Notes: generated by a model from the sequence alone, not told the origin. DNA of 41,247 bases from Dimargaris cristalligena (GCA_027576995.1 JANBQC010000225.1:1-41247), one strand, 5' to 3'. Positions 22,801 to 32,313 are shown, counted from the stretch's first letter. Made by a program: numbers and translations.

Positions 22801-24043
22801 GGTCACGGGTAGGCGAATGTTGAAGAGCTGGCGCTTGATGATGTATCCGGTGGTCCAGGTGGACCGAGGTGTGCTTAGGGTTCACAGTATAGTCATTAAA
22901 TGCGGAGTGTATAGTTTGACTGGGGCGCGATGGAGGCGCTTCCACGGAGGCCGGTGATGAAAGATACCGTGGCGTACTCCGGGTCCGCCGCGGAGTCTGT
23001 GATTGGGAAGATTCGGAGAGGCGCCAGGGGGCCATGGCGGACAGAAGCCCCGTCAGTGGGCCGGCGTGACCCTCGGATGCAAAGGAAGTAATGGATGGCC
23101 GGTCAGGGGGAGGAGCAGTCAGTGAATGGGAGTCGGACCGACAGTTGCGAAGGCGCCCCGCCACCGTCGAAGCTGAAGTCGTAGTAGTGGTGGTGATGGG
23201 GTGAGGGGGCGCTACGGTGGGTTGCTGACTGAAATGGGAGACGCCGAAATCGGATATTTTCACGGTTCCGTCCTGGGCCCTCAACAAATTGGCCGGCTTA
23301 ATATCGCGGTGAATGATTCCTTGGTAATGCAGGTATTCCACGCCCAGGACGAGGTCTCGAAAGATACGGCGGATTTCGTCTAAGCCGAGTAGTGGCCGTT
23401 CCTGGGCGTCCCGCCACTGGATTTCACCCCGCTCCAAGTACTCTAGCACTAAATAGATTTTACGAGCGGCGGGGTCGTCGATAACTTCGTAGAGATGGAC
23501 CACGTTGGGGTGCTGGCATTTTTTGAGGATGGCGATTTCTTTACGTATTTTTTCGACCTGGGTTTGGGAGACCCGGCCGTTGTTAGCCCAGGCCAGACTG
23601 GGGGGTATAGTTGGGGTGCCGGCCGCAGCAGGGGCGGCAGTAGTAGTGGCAGTGGCGGCGGCATCGGAATGGCCGTTGGTGGAGCCGGGGGTTGAATTCA
23701 GTGGGGGAGACACGGACGGTTGGCGGCCCAGGGGCGACTGATTCCAACGCGCACTGAGGCGGCGAACCCCGCCGCCCTGCCATTTGTCGATGATTTTGAT
23801 GGCGTACCGCTGACCGGTGGTAATGTCGACGGCCAGCCGTACCCGACCATGCACGCCGCGGCCTAGACATTGGTGGAGGACGTACTGGTTAATCATCTTG
23901 CGGCCGGTTTCGTGGTCGTAGTCGACAACCATGTGGGCGGTTTCCTTAGCCGGAGAGACCAGCAGGTGCTCGTCCCGGGGTAGACAACCACCCTGGTTAT
24001 GGCCCCGTGCGGCCGTGCCGGAAGGCGGGGGTGGTGGGCCCAT
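19805..24043 (-). CDS. CaMKK/Sak1-like Ser/Thr kinase with giant inserts, 1412 aa
   Basis: Resembles the fungal CaMKK/Ssp1/Sak1 family, which phosphorylates AMPK/Snf1-type kinases. Start is the ATG at 24043; the open frame reaches 24124 but begins with GTG there. Motifs: glycine loop LGRGVHGRV (about 60-68), catalytic Lys83 in YAIK, helix-C Glu169, HRDIKPANL (245-253), DFG (265-267), T-loop AKTVGSPAFFAPELC (719-733, candidate phospho-Thr721), DVWAMGVTLYCLIYG (1199-1213), and subdomain XI Arg1303 in the block ending KQHPW. Three inserts break the domain: about 75 residues between strand 3 and helix C, about 440 between DFG and the T-loop, and about 460 between APE and helix F. All are Ser/Pro/Thr-rich and look disordered. 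All catalytic residues are kept, so the kinase should be active. The C-terminus is basic and then Thr/Ala-rich. No intron is needed in 4.2 kb. It is divergent to TFIIB. Confidence 0.9.
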   Translation of the reverse strand: MGPPPPPSGTAARGHNQGGCLPRDEHLLVSPAKETAHMVVDYDHETGRKMINQYVLHQCLGRGVHGRVRLAVDITTGQRYAIKIIDKWQGGGVRRLSARWNQSPLGRQPSVSPPLNSTPGSTNGHSDAAATATTTAAPAAAGTPTIPPSLAWANNGRVSQTQVEKIRKEIAILKKCQHPNVVHLYEVIDDPAARKIYLVLEYLERGEIQWRDAQERPLLGLDEIRRIFRDLVLGVEYLHYQGIIHRDIKPANLLRAQDGTVKISDFGVSHFSQQPTVAPPHPITTTTTTSASTVAGRLRNCRSDSHSLTAPPPDRPSITSFASEGHAGPLTGLLSAMAPWRLSESSQSQTPRRTRSTPRYLSSPASVEAPPSRPSQTIHSAFNDYTVNPKHTSVHLDHRIHHQAPALQHSPTRDRRNGQGGGGGSSSSGFPSPGSYSPRLADSTGIVTNGRDRSASLTTAPSAIPARLTTASPLASPKPRTPILIFNSDDETDSESIHQQDGTPSSEGPFTKPRASPPLNDRNPATMALHSSPLSEPSSDYGDQAFRLPSRRNGSLGLSLVNYDDLDESDSDDFWSDFEFNPSEAEVETYDPPEFAVPSAPPSLHSATGGPAPTLEGRSTLPKTSSALRWSADTHEPGDGGNYPTEDRPRSSLSSRGLSTSSRPSSIHWPARLPFGALGEHDYGDDDGSVYNTSGPSQPLDSALPPEPTSPNDYDQELAKTVGSPAFFAPELCCTAPELNKLLKEWRSKRHPLAQEWVPPDDPTDTTPTPAPAKIPQTTTAGRRRNPNDDPSTTAAASLPPISPVLQTRRPSLSGLILGHILNRSSHSRKPSLSSPSPVTREEPPPPTSPLLLPASANYSPPPAIVVAEEDAAAAHVTGDNKRGPRSTILRNSIESAPGLVLPPASPPRHSRIIKAAPSTRTTYAQPVHRSLSLNRTFPSNQVDVPPAPGGSNTNGFRLPANAMGPGTSPTIPHRDHSLRLDTDLINGTKVRRTQTDTDRGTTPGVGGFDSEVTTPRWKWLAALSPATQSQVSVLPHQPAPRVPLNHKRAQSSTISSTALAAATASDKPPLLVPPSYLMGRRASYSPMSQDAAAASSSVPSHERASPALLRSISLFSGTQGGPLGTASDSKTRGPGSSTPLAKTKTAPPEMGGTSGIAHPAAGSAAAKLHPILEQPIQDFLNYPPSPTPSYQGITKAIDVWAMGVTLYCLIYGRCPFVADNEFELFQVIPRQDPLYDIDGDDDSDDKDPSANGPDTNHPHYMHNPSANFEAPPKRPPTRADGPIPASLRDLLDRLMDKDFRSRITIDQVKQHPWVVEGLANGGSNWARDTNVRQHYPEVHVSSRDIQDALAPSFQWSRKITRGLRRLSVSIAKGLKGWRNSGASPSSSAAPTATTTTATTTTAPKNKPTGHG

Positions 24044-25123
24044 GTGGTGTGCGGAAAGAGTAGGGGTTGTAGACTGAGGGGTGAAGAAGAAGTAGGTGGT
24101 GTAGATATACCCCCAAGGTATCACACCAATGAACTGACCAAAGAGGGTTCAAATTAGGGGAAGAGAAGCAAAGAGTATATGCGGCTAATGGTGGCTAAGC
24201 GATGCCTGGGAAAGCGTGAAGGAAGGGACCCTAATATAAAGATAGACCGTGGCCCCCCAATGGAGGTGAATAAGCAAACTAACTATAGCTAGCTACCACT
24301 GGGATGGAAAGGAATGAGCAAGAGCTGCCCTGTGATGTGCTCTGTGGTTTTTGCCACCGTCGCCGGTCCTTGTTGCCAGAGGAAACTACCTGCCTACCTA
24401 CCTAACAACGGCTCTCAGAGCTGAACAACGGGGCCTCGGCTGACGCGAGCTCTCCGACACCAATAGCCAATGACCCAAACAGGCGTGGCCGGAGAACTCC
24501 GGAGTGCCACAAATACACACATGCGCAAATACACAGTAGTAAGCCATCAGGCATGGGGAGAGTGTGTGTGGTGCATTCCGCCAGCTATTAATACTTGTCC
24601 ATAGTGAGGCGCATTATTAATCCCACAAGTACTTTAAGGAACCTGTAGCATTGCCCCTTTTCCATTAAACTCGACCGTCTGGTTGCCCCTAATTGATTTC
24701 CTTGTACTGAAGCGTATCTTGCCTGTTGGTTGTGTGTTCTTTTAGAGCGCTTAACACAATTGCGATGGTTTTACGCTGAAAGGGCTCTTTTGCCCTTTTG
24801 GCCATGTAATTGCATCCCGGCGGCAAGTGGTAGAGTAACGACCTTCCTAATTGGCTGACGAGCGGCTTATAATGCTGTGCTTGGACTGTCACCTGCGGAA
24901 GGTACACCGCCCTCATTCCTCCTTTCCACCCATCCCAAAAATACCAACCAACAAGCCTTTTATTAATATTGATTCCCATCTACTCCAACTGAAGGGTCTG
25001 GTGACGATGTTTCACCTTCCCATCTACATCCCTGGACTTCTATTGGCTTCCATTAAGGGATCGTGACTTGGGGGGTGGTTTAGCTGCGGCTGATTAATGC
25101 CCAAGGCCATTTCCTCGTCCAAA

Positions 25124-25131
25124 TATAAAAG
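25124..25131 (+). promoter_or_regulatory. Distal TATA box upstream of TFIIB
   Basis: TATAAAAG on the plus strand, 432 nt before the TFIIB ATG and followed by CT-rich sequence. Either this element or the one at 25295 may set the start; the sequence does not decide. Confidence 0.45.
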
Positions 25132-25294
25132 ACGATCTTCTCCCCTCCTTCTACTCTTCCTTTCATTACTATCTCGAACGTGGACTGTGGCATCATTTCT
25201 GTTTTCCCTATTCTGTATTATTTGCCGTATTTCGGCCCAGCCAGCTAAACTTTCTCGTAAAAACCAAGTACTGTCAAGCAGCCACACTACGGAC

Positions 25295-25304
25295 TATATA
25301 TAAG
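25295..25304 (+). promoter_or_regulatory. Proximal TATA box upstream of TFIIB
   Basis: TATATATAAG on the plus strand, about 260 nt before the TFIIB ATG. The spacing resembles the TATA-to-ATG distances of the genes at 7238 and 37918. Confidence 0.45.
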
Positions 25305-25555
25305 TCTAAACGACTCCCTTAATTCAACCCTTTCCTCTTCGATCGTCAGTTCGTTAGAAAAATAGAAGTCACCCCCATTCCTCGTTAGTCAGCCCAGCAG
25401 CCATTTGTTATCCTCCGACCTAGGTTGTGTATTCTCTGAACCAGATAACCATTTTAAATATATATAGACCTACTTACTATTCATTCCTGTATTTTCCATT
25501 GCCCTATTTCTTCTACCAGTCCTATACCTTTTTGTATTTACCCCCCCTCTCCACC

Positions 25556-26491
25556 ATGGATCTCAACGTTAAACTGAATTGTCACCAATGCCGCAACCCC
25601 GTTCCCAATATCGTCGAGGAGTTCTCCTCGGGTGACATGGTCTGTGGGGATTGTGGGCTCATCCTGGGCGACCGTATCATTGACACCCGCTCCGAGTGGC
25701 GTACCTTCGCCAACGACGACGGTGATGACCCTTCCCGAGTGGGTGCCGCCTCCAATCCTCTCCTGGACGGCTCGCAACTCGACACCATCATCTCCCGCTC
25801 TGACGGCGGCTCCGGACTCTCCCGCGACTTGAATAAAATCCACGGTCGGTCCACCGCCGTCAAGGGTGAACGCATGCTTCTCGGGGCCTACAAGGAAATA
25901 ACCTCCATGTGCGATCGCATGGGCCTAACCAAACTGATTTGCGATTCGACCAAGCAGTTGTTTAAGCGGGTCGAAGACGAGAAGATCCTCCGCGGCAAAT
26001 CCACCGAGTGTATTATCGCTACCTGTATTTTTATCGCCTGCCGGCAAGAGAACGTACCCCGTACGTTCAAGGAAATTTTCACCTACACCCGGGTACCCAA
26101 ACGGGAGCTGGGCCGCTGTTACCGGATCCTGTCCAAGCACCTCACTACCAGTACCGTCGGGGTCATGTACAGCGAGGACCTGATGGCCCGGTTCTGCTCC
26201 CATTTGGACTTGCCAATGCCCGTCCAGCGGGTGGCCATTGACGTGACCAAGGAGTCCAAGGAATTGGGCACCCTGGCTGGCAAATCGCCCGTCTCCGTGG
26301 CCGCCGCGTGCATCTACTTAGTCAGTCACTTGATGGGTACGCCCAAGTCGCCCAAGGACATCGCCAATGTCGCGGGTGTTTCGGAAACGACCATCAAGAA
26401 TTCCTACAAATCCCTGTACTTGGTTCGGGAGCAGCTCCTTAAACCCGATATTATCAAAGATCCCGTTTTGGACCGTCTACCCGTTCCTTAA
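25556..26491 (+). CDS. General transcription factor IIB (TFIIB), 311 aa
   Basis: TFIIB binds TBP-TATA DNA and recruits RNA polymerase II. The start is the ATG at 25556 in a strong context (CCACCATGG). The open frame extends upstream only from a GTG and is not counted. Seen in order: zinc ribbon with Cys9, Cys12, Cys30 and Cys33; the B-reader/linker block SEWRTFANDDG and DDPSRVG (46-63); then two cyclin-type repeats at about 107-195 and 208-295. The second repeat contains the DNA-recognition helix region AGVSETTIKNSYKSLY (273-288). The length is a little below yeast Sua7 (345 aa) because the linker and tail are short. It is a single exon. An AATAAA-like site lies about 100 nt downstream. 5S rRNA copy 2 follows about 820 nt later on the same strand. 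Confidence 0.97.
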   Translation: MDLNVKLNCHQCRNPVPNIVEEFSSGDMVCGDCGLILGDRIIDTRSEWRTFANDDGDDPSRVGAASNPLLDGSQLDTIISRSDGGSGLSRDLNKIHGRSTAVKGERMLLGAYKEITSMCDRMGLTKLICDSTKQLFKRVEDEKILRGKSTECIIATCIFIACRQENVPRTFKEIFTYTRVPKRELGRCYRILSKHLTTSTVGVMYSEDLMARFCSHLDLPMPVQRVAIDVTKESKELGTLAGKSPVSVAAACIYLVSHLMGTPKSPKDIANVAGVSETTIKNSYKSLYLVREQLLKPDIIKDPVLDRLPVP

Positions 26492-27310
26492 ACGAGTCCC
26501 GTTTACCAGATTATAGAGGTAAGGGCGGATGGGGTGAATTGCTGTATGAAAAATGAGTACTATTATTATCACTATATCACTATTTTTATAATAAAGTTCA
26601 TTTTTCTACTTGACTGATGGGTTTAGTGACGGTGGGGGTCGGCGGAAAGTAAGGGGAGAGTGTACCGAGAGCGGGTCTATATTGTATGCTGAGGTTGAAA
26701 GAATCTTAGTCTACTTTATCCGAGGCCCTCGCCAAGGCCCATTCTACGATACACGCACTTGGAGCCTTTATCAACCAAAATTATATTGGCTTAAAATAAT
26801 GAGCAACGAGATAATCTACGATTTTCATACAGGGTTGTTTGTCTGAATATTAGTTTAACCATGGAGTATAATACTAAAAGTCCTATATCAGTGGTAAATA
26901 AACCCAGGATGTCCATCAATTCTTTCGAGAAATACCACAAACCCAATATTGATATTACTCGAATCACTAAGCATAAGCGTTGATTTAGGAAATGACGAGG
27001 TACCCTTCCCTTCAATTTGGTCATTAGATGCAAATGGCACCTCACATTATAGGTATTCTAAGATGTATAGGGACGCAACCCATCGAAGTTGAAACAGGGT
27101 ATTGGATGGAATGTAAGGAGCGAATCCACCATGCTGCTGTTCTAAAGCCCACTCTGATGGTAAGAGTATCAATCGTTCGTAAGAATAAGGTTGTTGGGGG
27201 TAATTCCGGAGTTACATACCCATAAATATAGGTCGCAAAACTTATCTCCAAATCGACAATAGTCACGTGATTAAACGTTAATAAGATTTGAGTATATTGA
27301 AATTTTTCCA
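26492..27310. other. Spacer between TFIIB and 5S copy 2
   Basis: Contains the TFIIB 3' flank with an ATAATAAAG-type polyadenylation signal near 26588, followed by ordinary AT-rich sequence. No gene seen. Confidence 0.55.
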
Positions 27311-27426
27311 GTTGTGGCCATATGTACCAGTTTGCACCGTATCCCGTTAGATCTGCGAAGTTAAGTTGGTATCAGCTAATTTAGTACTGAGGTGGGTGAC
27401 CACTTGGGAATAGTTAGTGCTACAAC
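27311..27426 (+). rRNA. 5S ribosomal RNA, copy 2
   Basis: A 116-nt gene, the same length as copy 1. Helix I is a perfect 8-bp pairing of GUUGUGGC with GCUACAAC (one G-U). Helix II pairs UACCA (27325-27329) with UGGUA (27367-27371). Helix V pairs GCUAAU (27375-27380) with GUUAGU (27413-27418). The internal promoter shows GCGAAGTTAAG (27355-27365) and the box C region around TTAGTACTGA and GGTGGGTGACC (27381-27401). A T6 tract follows directly. This copy looks the more canonical because helix I has no mismatch. It sits alone between TFIIB and the HDAC gene. Confidence 0.97.
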
Positions 27427-27432
27427 TTTTTT
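27427..27432 (+). terminator. Pol III terminator of 5S copy 2
   Basis: TTTTTT directly after helix I, followed by a second T4 run as in copy 1. Confidence 0.9.
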
Positions 27433-28131
27433 ACGTTTTAGTGATAATATTTTATTAATTTTGAGAGTTGGTAATATTTAGAATCTACTTATAAAAAGGG
27501 GTTTGAATGGTATATACCCGATATAATTTAGTGCTCCTTGCATTTTTTTGAAAATTAGTGAAACCTGCCATACGAAACGTACATTTTATTATTTAACTAG
27601 GTTGAAACATTCCTATGTACATTGTTGGTGGTGGGTAGGCATTAATGAATGTATTTAAAAACAGCAGAGTTGGGGCGTCCAAGGCTTATATAGGTGTAGT
27701 ATTTTCGAGATAGCACGCTGACTATAGGTGGTAAAATGGATTAGTCAGTGACCTTCATTAATTAGCCTTGTCGAGACCTCGAATCTGACCCAACTTATTT
27801 CGACATCATGATAAGTTAAAGAGGCCAACGCTTGCGTATAAAAGTTTAAGCGTCACCCAGTATAACACTTCTATTGTTCAATCTTTTTTTACCTGGTCTC
27901 TCTCTATTATACTGCCGTTATGTCTCCATGTTGCAAGGTAGACTTGTATCATTTGGAAATACTAGATATTAGGCATCTAGCAATAGTTGCAATGTCCTCT
28001 CCAAATTGATCCAGTTGTCAAGTCTCAAACAAAACGGATTTTATCTATAATATAGTGGTAAATATCAGGTGTAATAGTAAAAAGGAGGCGTCTTTTTCAA
28101 ACAGGAGGGGGGGCTAAAGCACTATCCATCG
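27433..28131. other. Spacer between 5S copy 2 and HDAC gene
   Basis: AT-rich, and includes the 3' flank of the minus-strand HDAC gene. No coding frame, RNA or repeat worth naming was seen. Confidence 0.55.
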
Positions 28132-29994
28132 CTATTGATCCATGTCCATGGCCGAACTTTGCCCAGATGACGGGTCGGGTACCGATTCACTGGATACGTT
28201 AGACGGGTTGGTGGCGGTGGTCGTGGTCGTGGTCGTGGTCGTAGCAGTAGTTGTCGAAGGAGCAGGGTGATCCACGTTCATGGGCTGGGCTGTCGTTGAT
28301 GAACTTGTACTTTGCACGGGATTTAGGCCGGCGGCTTCACCCACCGACGGTGGAGATGGGGCATTTGGCCTAGACTCTTCTTCCGCTGGAGTAGTAGCGG
28401 GTGGTGCAGGCTGATCCGTAGTAGTTGATTGGGTAGCGTTCTGGTCGTCTTCTTTCTTAATTTCAGGGCCGGAGATTACCGCCTCTCGCTGACTGTCCGT
28501 GTCCATAGGATCGGTAGCGGTGGCAGTGGCGGTGACCTGGGTGGGGGGAGTGGGTATGGCGTTGGATGCTAATGGTTGCGTTGAGGACCCGGCGGCTGGA
28601 GTGGCGTCACCCTCTCCCACTTCCTCCAGCGCTACACTGGATTCCTCGCGGTACTCTTGTTCCACCGGCCGACCGTTCCAAATGGGCACTCGCTTCTGGC
28701 CTGTGGGGTCCTTGAGGTCGTCCGCATCGTCATAATATTCGTTTTCGGGTACAATACGAGCATCCAGTTCGTGGCGCGGTAGGCGCTCGTCTTTACTCAC
28801 ATCGTCTTCGTCCGGCCGATCGTCCGAGGCACTGGGGTGATCCGGGGGAACGGGCTGCATTTGGACACTGGGGGCAAACCGGGTATGGCTCAGGTGTTCT
28901 AGGACCTGCCGTTTGATTTTATCCAGATACTCGCGACTATTGTAGTTGGTGGCGTTGTTGGAGGGCACGTCCAGGGTATATTCAGGACCAAAGTATTCAA
29001 TGTAGTCGTTGAGGGGCAGTTCGGGGCCCAGATGTTTACCGACTGCCACGCCGGTTTCGTAGGTCCAGGCCCGGGACACGTTCCGAATGGTGTAGCCACC
29101 TCCACCGAGAAGGAGGGTGGGAATATTGAGCTTCTTGATGTATTCGACGCAACGGGCATGGCCCTTCATGGACAAATTGAAGCTACCCAATTTATCGCCG
29201 GCCAGCGAATCCGTTCCGCACTGCAGGACTACTGCCGAAGGGCGGTACCATTCCATAACGTGTTGGATCACGGGTTCGAAGACACTCTGGTAGGTATCGT
29301 CATCGATGCCACTGCGCAACGGGAAATTGACGGCGTAGTATTTACCCTTACCAACCCCAATATCGCGCAGCTCACCAGTGCCGGGGAAGAATTCGCCATA
29401 CTTGTGGAACGAACAGGTCATGACCCGATCGGTAGTGTAAAAGGCCTCTTCCACGCCATCCCCGTGGTGCACATCAATGTCAATATAAAGCACCCGCGGG
29501 AAATAGCGGAGCAGTTCCAGAATAGCCAATACAATATCGTTGACATAACAAAACCCCGAGGCCTCGCTCTTCTTGGCGTGGTGGAGCCCTCCGGCCCAAT
29601 TGATGCAAATGTCGGATAACCCGCGGTTCAACCGACCCGCCCCTTCCATGGACCCACCGGCCGAGAGCGAGCAGTACTCGAACAGGCCGTCGAACACGGG
29701 ACAGTCATCGCCCACGTTAAATTTGGACTGTTCCCGCGTGTACTGTTGGAGGGTTTCGGGAGTGACGCGATGGAGGAAATCAATGTACTCGTCGGTATGG
29801 AATTGGGTCATCTCCACCTTGTTGGCGGGGGTGGCACGAAAAATACTGAGGTCCTTGTACAGGCCGTAGTTCATCACGAGACTATGGGTCATGCGTATCC
29901 GGTGGGGCTTCATGGGATGGCCGGCCCCGTAGTGGTAATTCCCGACATCGAGATCGTAGAAGTAGGCGACCCGCTTTTTGGGTTCGGAAGCCAT
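28132..29994 (-). CDS. Class I histone deacetylase, Rpd3/HDAC1 type, 620 aa
   Basis: A zinc-dependent lysine deacetylase expected to act in Sin3/Rpd3-type co-repressor complexes. Single exon with ATG at 29994. Residues about 8-375 are a complete class I catalytic domain: the [12 protein letters not shown] block (23-34), His138-His139 in [14 protein letters not shown], zinc ligands Asp174, His176 and Asp262 ([11 protein letters not shown] and CGTDS), and the transition-state Tyr301 in [24 protein letters not shown] and [11 protein letters not shown] match Rpd3/HDAC1 better than Hos2/HDAC3. After [10 protein letters not shown] the C-terminal 240 residues are acidic and then Thr/Ser/Pro/Ala-rich, with a Thr run encoded by a short repeat. 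This tail is longer than in yeast Rpd3 (433 aa in total). It contains a candidate sumoylation-type site (IKKED). The tail is inferred to be disordered and regulatory. Confidence 0.97.
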   Translation of the reverse strand: MASEPKKRVAYFYDLDVGNYHYGAGHPMKPHRIRMTHSLVMNYGLYKDLSIFRATPANKVEMTQFHTDEYIDFLHRVTPETLQQYTREQSKFNVGDDCPVFDGLFEYCSLSAGGSMEGAGRLNRGLSDICINWAGGLHHAKKSEASGFCYVNDIVLAILELLRYFPRVLYIDIDVHHGDGVEEAFYTTDRVMTCSFHKYGEFFPGTGELRDIGVGKGKYYAVNFPLRSGIDDDTYQSVFEPVIQHVMEWYRPSAVVLQCGTDSLAGDKLGSFNLSMKGHARCVEYIKKLNIPTLLLGGGGYTIRNVSRAWTYETGVAVGKHLGPELPLNDYIEYFGPEYTLDVPSNNATNYNSREYLDKIKRQVLEHLSHTRFAPSVQMQPVPPDHPSASDDRPDEDDVSKDERLPRHELDARIVPENEYYDDADDLKDPTGQKRVPIWNGRPVEQEYREESSVALEEVGEGDATPAAGSSTQPLASNAIPTPPTQVTATATATDPMDTDSQREAVISGPEIKKEDDQNATQSTTTDQPAPPATTPAEEESRPNAPSPPSVGEAAGLNPVQSTSSSTTAQPMNVDHPAPSTTTATTTTTTTTTATNPSNVSSESVPDPSSGQSSAMDMDQ

Positions 29995-30904
29995 GGTCAG
30001 GAAATGGAGCGACCGGGATAAGAAGAAGAAGAAGGGATGTTGGTCTAACTAACTATCTAGGGTGAATTGGTAGGTATGGAGCAAATGCCCAGACCTAAAG
30101 GAGGAGGAAAGGTTCGGCTGAAAAACGGCGGAACCGTTAAACACGGTAGTAAAAGGTCAGTGACGCGTTTCCAGAAGGTGAACTATAAAGGGAGTTTAGA
30201 AGCCTGGAAGATGCAAAGCAGGAAGAGTCACAGGCAAATGCAAATAGTGCGGGAATAAGCCTAGGCTATTTAATTATAAAGCGATACATGGAAAATAAGA
30301 AAGCGGGTCCTCTCGCTCTCTCTTTCTCTCTTTTTAAACACACCAACAAATAATAAACAGCTTCTGAATAAAATGGGAGGGAGTATGAGACACACCAATC
30401 TGGCCTATCTATTGGAGCAGTTAGTTGGGGGGAATAGGACAGCAGTATAGGTAAAAGCAAATGGGCGTAGGCCATCCATTGTCATTCACAGCTACAGACT
30501 GATTACATATATATCCTCTTATTCACTGCGCGCCTACTTCGATAGCATCTCAAGGCCCGTCCCCCCTTCGCACCTTTCCTTCAGAATAAGCCTATATAAC
30601 CTTCATCTTCGCAACTGAGTCCCAATAACAAACCCAATTACCAGGTAAACCAGTTACCGAATGGGGGCGATGGCTATAGTCGCTGTTAAGTATAGACAAC
30701 CATCTAGCTCATCGATTAGATCATTCCCACCCCTTCGATGTAGGGCCGAACTGCTGGACCGGCCGTTTCTCTCTGCCGATTATATTCATTAACCAAAATC
30801 CCTTTTCATTAAACATGTACTTTATTGATCAAGGAAAGAAGGGGCCATTGGATAGTGAATGAATTCCACCTTCGATTAATTGGGGTCAAGAAGTAGGAAG
30901 CGTT
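29995..30904. other. Spacer between HDAC and CNS1 genes
   Basis: Holds the HDAC promoter (minus strand; a TATAATTA-like element near 30272-30279) and the CNS1 3' flank. A plus-strand TATATAA near 30592 precedes a 43-codon frame (30661-30792) that I do not accept as a gene without further support. Confidence 0.5.
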
Positions 30905-32313
30905 CTATTTGTACTTGGCGAGGAACTGCTCCCGGAAGCTTCCGGATTTCGCCAGCATAATGAAGGCCGGGATGCTGTTCACCACGGTGTATCGGGGATG
31001 GGACAACGCCTGGGCCAGCGTACAGCTCAAACCCACCTTGAGCAACTTAGGTTCAGCGGCGGGCGTAGGGAAATATTCAAAGTACAGCTCGACGTTGGTC
31101 GGACTGTACTGGTGTTTGGGGTCCCACGGGGCGGGGTGCTCCAGGATGGTATCCAAGTGGTCTTGGAACGTATCCAGTTCGTCAAAGGCTTCCACAAAGT
31201 CCGTTTCCTTAAATTCGGGGTACAGGAAAAACACGGGCCACAGCAAATGCCCCGTGGTTTGGTCGAGCCGGACCCGGTGTTCGGTTTCATTCTGCCACAC
31301 GTGGCTGCTGGGACTGCTGCCGGCCATCTTGATCTTGCGGATCTTAAGGGCTTCGGACAGCATGGCGTCGTACTTGGTTTGTTGGGCCTCCTCGTCGGCC
31401 TTTTGGTGGGCTTTCGCTACCACTCGGTCCCGTTCCTCCGTGGCCAACTTCTGCTCTTTGAGTACGGCACTGTTGTTGGGCTCCATCTTGAGGGCCCACA
31501 GGCAGCATTCTAGGGCCTCCTCGTATTTACCCAGGGCGCGGCAGGCCCGGGCGGACCGGAAAAGGGCCTTGACGTTCCGGGGGTTGATTTCTAAAGCGGC
31601 GTGGCAGTCATTGAGTACCCGGCGGTAGTTTTGAAGTTCGAGGTTGACGGCGGCCCGGTTAGTATAACAGGTGGCGGTGAGTTCGCGATCTTCGCAGTCC
31701 TGGGCGATGGCCTTGGTATAATATTTAATGGCATCACGGTAGCCCCGCTTGCCCTCCCGGAAACAGTCATTGCCCTGGTTCTTGAAGTTGGTGGCGATTT
31801 CTGGTTGAATTAAGATAAGGGAATGATAAACATGTATCAACAGGCGGTGTTTAGAATGAAGAGGTTAAATTTTAGTCAGCGCAATACTTTATCCATATAT
31901 TGGACGTGGTTTAGAGCGGGTATTCGTAGGTAGAATATGTACAATTCCAGTCAACCATGCCCTAACTACTATGGGTAAAATTGAATAGATAGTCCAACAT
32001 CAATATGTATATGCAAATGTGAATGTGAATGTGAATGTGAATGCGCGGAGTCCGATTCAAAATATAAGGAGGGGGGGTTCAGGTTACCTGTTGGGCTACC
32101 CTCAAAGGCAAGACTCTGTAACGCCGCCATGGTAGGGTTTTCTTCGGCATCGTCTACATTCATGTCCTCGGGCACTTCCTTCATGAACAGCGGGGACCTT
32201 AACATTTCGGCCAGGAAATCGTCGGCCGATTTGACCTCGCCTTCGATTCCGGGGGCACTGGTATCCTTTCCGGCCTCATTGGTACGGTACTCGCGACGGG
32301 GACCTTGTGACAT
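30905..32313 (-). CDS. Cns1/TTC4-like Hsp90 co-chaperone, two exons, 373 aa
   Basis: TPR co-chaperone that links Hsp90 and Hsp70; yeast Cns1 is essential and supports eEF2 folding. Exon 1 is 32088-32313 and exon 2 is 30905-31800, joined in phase 1 across a 287-nt intron (donor GTAACC, acceptor AACCAG). Start is the ATG at 32313; upstream in-frame codons are non-ATG. The N-terminus carries the Cns1-like FLAEMLRSPLFM segment (33-44). The TPR domain starts at EIATNFKNQGNDCF (76 on) and has three repeats to about 190, then a charged helix. The C-terminal wheel domain shows HLLWPVFFLYPEF and ends FREQFLAKYK. The length is close to yeast Cns1 (385 aa). The intron contains a hexanucleotide repeat. 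ICMT lies upstream on the same strand, 471 nt away. Confidence 0.93.
32017..32043. repeat. (ATGTGA)4 hexanucleotide repeat in CNS1 intron
   Basis: Four exact ATGTGA units plus ATG lie near the donor end of the CNS1 intron. If the intron were retained they would encode alternating His/Ser on the minus strand. Confidence 0.9.

Larger units (their letters stand above)
24044..25555. other. Divergent promoter region, kinase and TFIIB
   Basis: The kinase gene leaves leftward and TFIIB rightward. The TFIIB side has two TATA-like elements (listed separately) and a pyrimidine-rich leader. The kinase side has a TATATTA-like element at about 24235 on the minus strand. No gene is supported; the frame at 25097-25303 overlaps a TATA element and starts upstream of the probable transcription start. 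Confidence 0.55.

Noticed and set aside
24041..24124. Longer kinase N-terminus (27 more residues)
   Set aside because: The extended frame begins with GTG, which is not a usual eukaryotic start. The first ATG is at 24043.
25427..25555. N-terminal extension of TFIIB
   Set aside because: It begins with GTG and encodes an aromatic-rich run unlike any TFIIB. The ATG at 25556 has an ideal context and starts just before the zinc ribbon.
30661..30792. 43-codon frame about 70 nt after a TATATAA element
   Set aside because: Too short to judge, with no recognisable motif. The TATA element could be chance in an AT-rich spacer.
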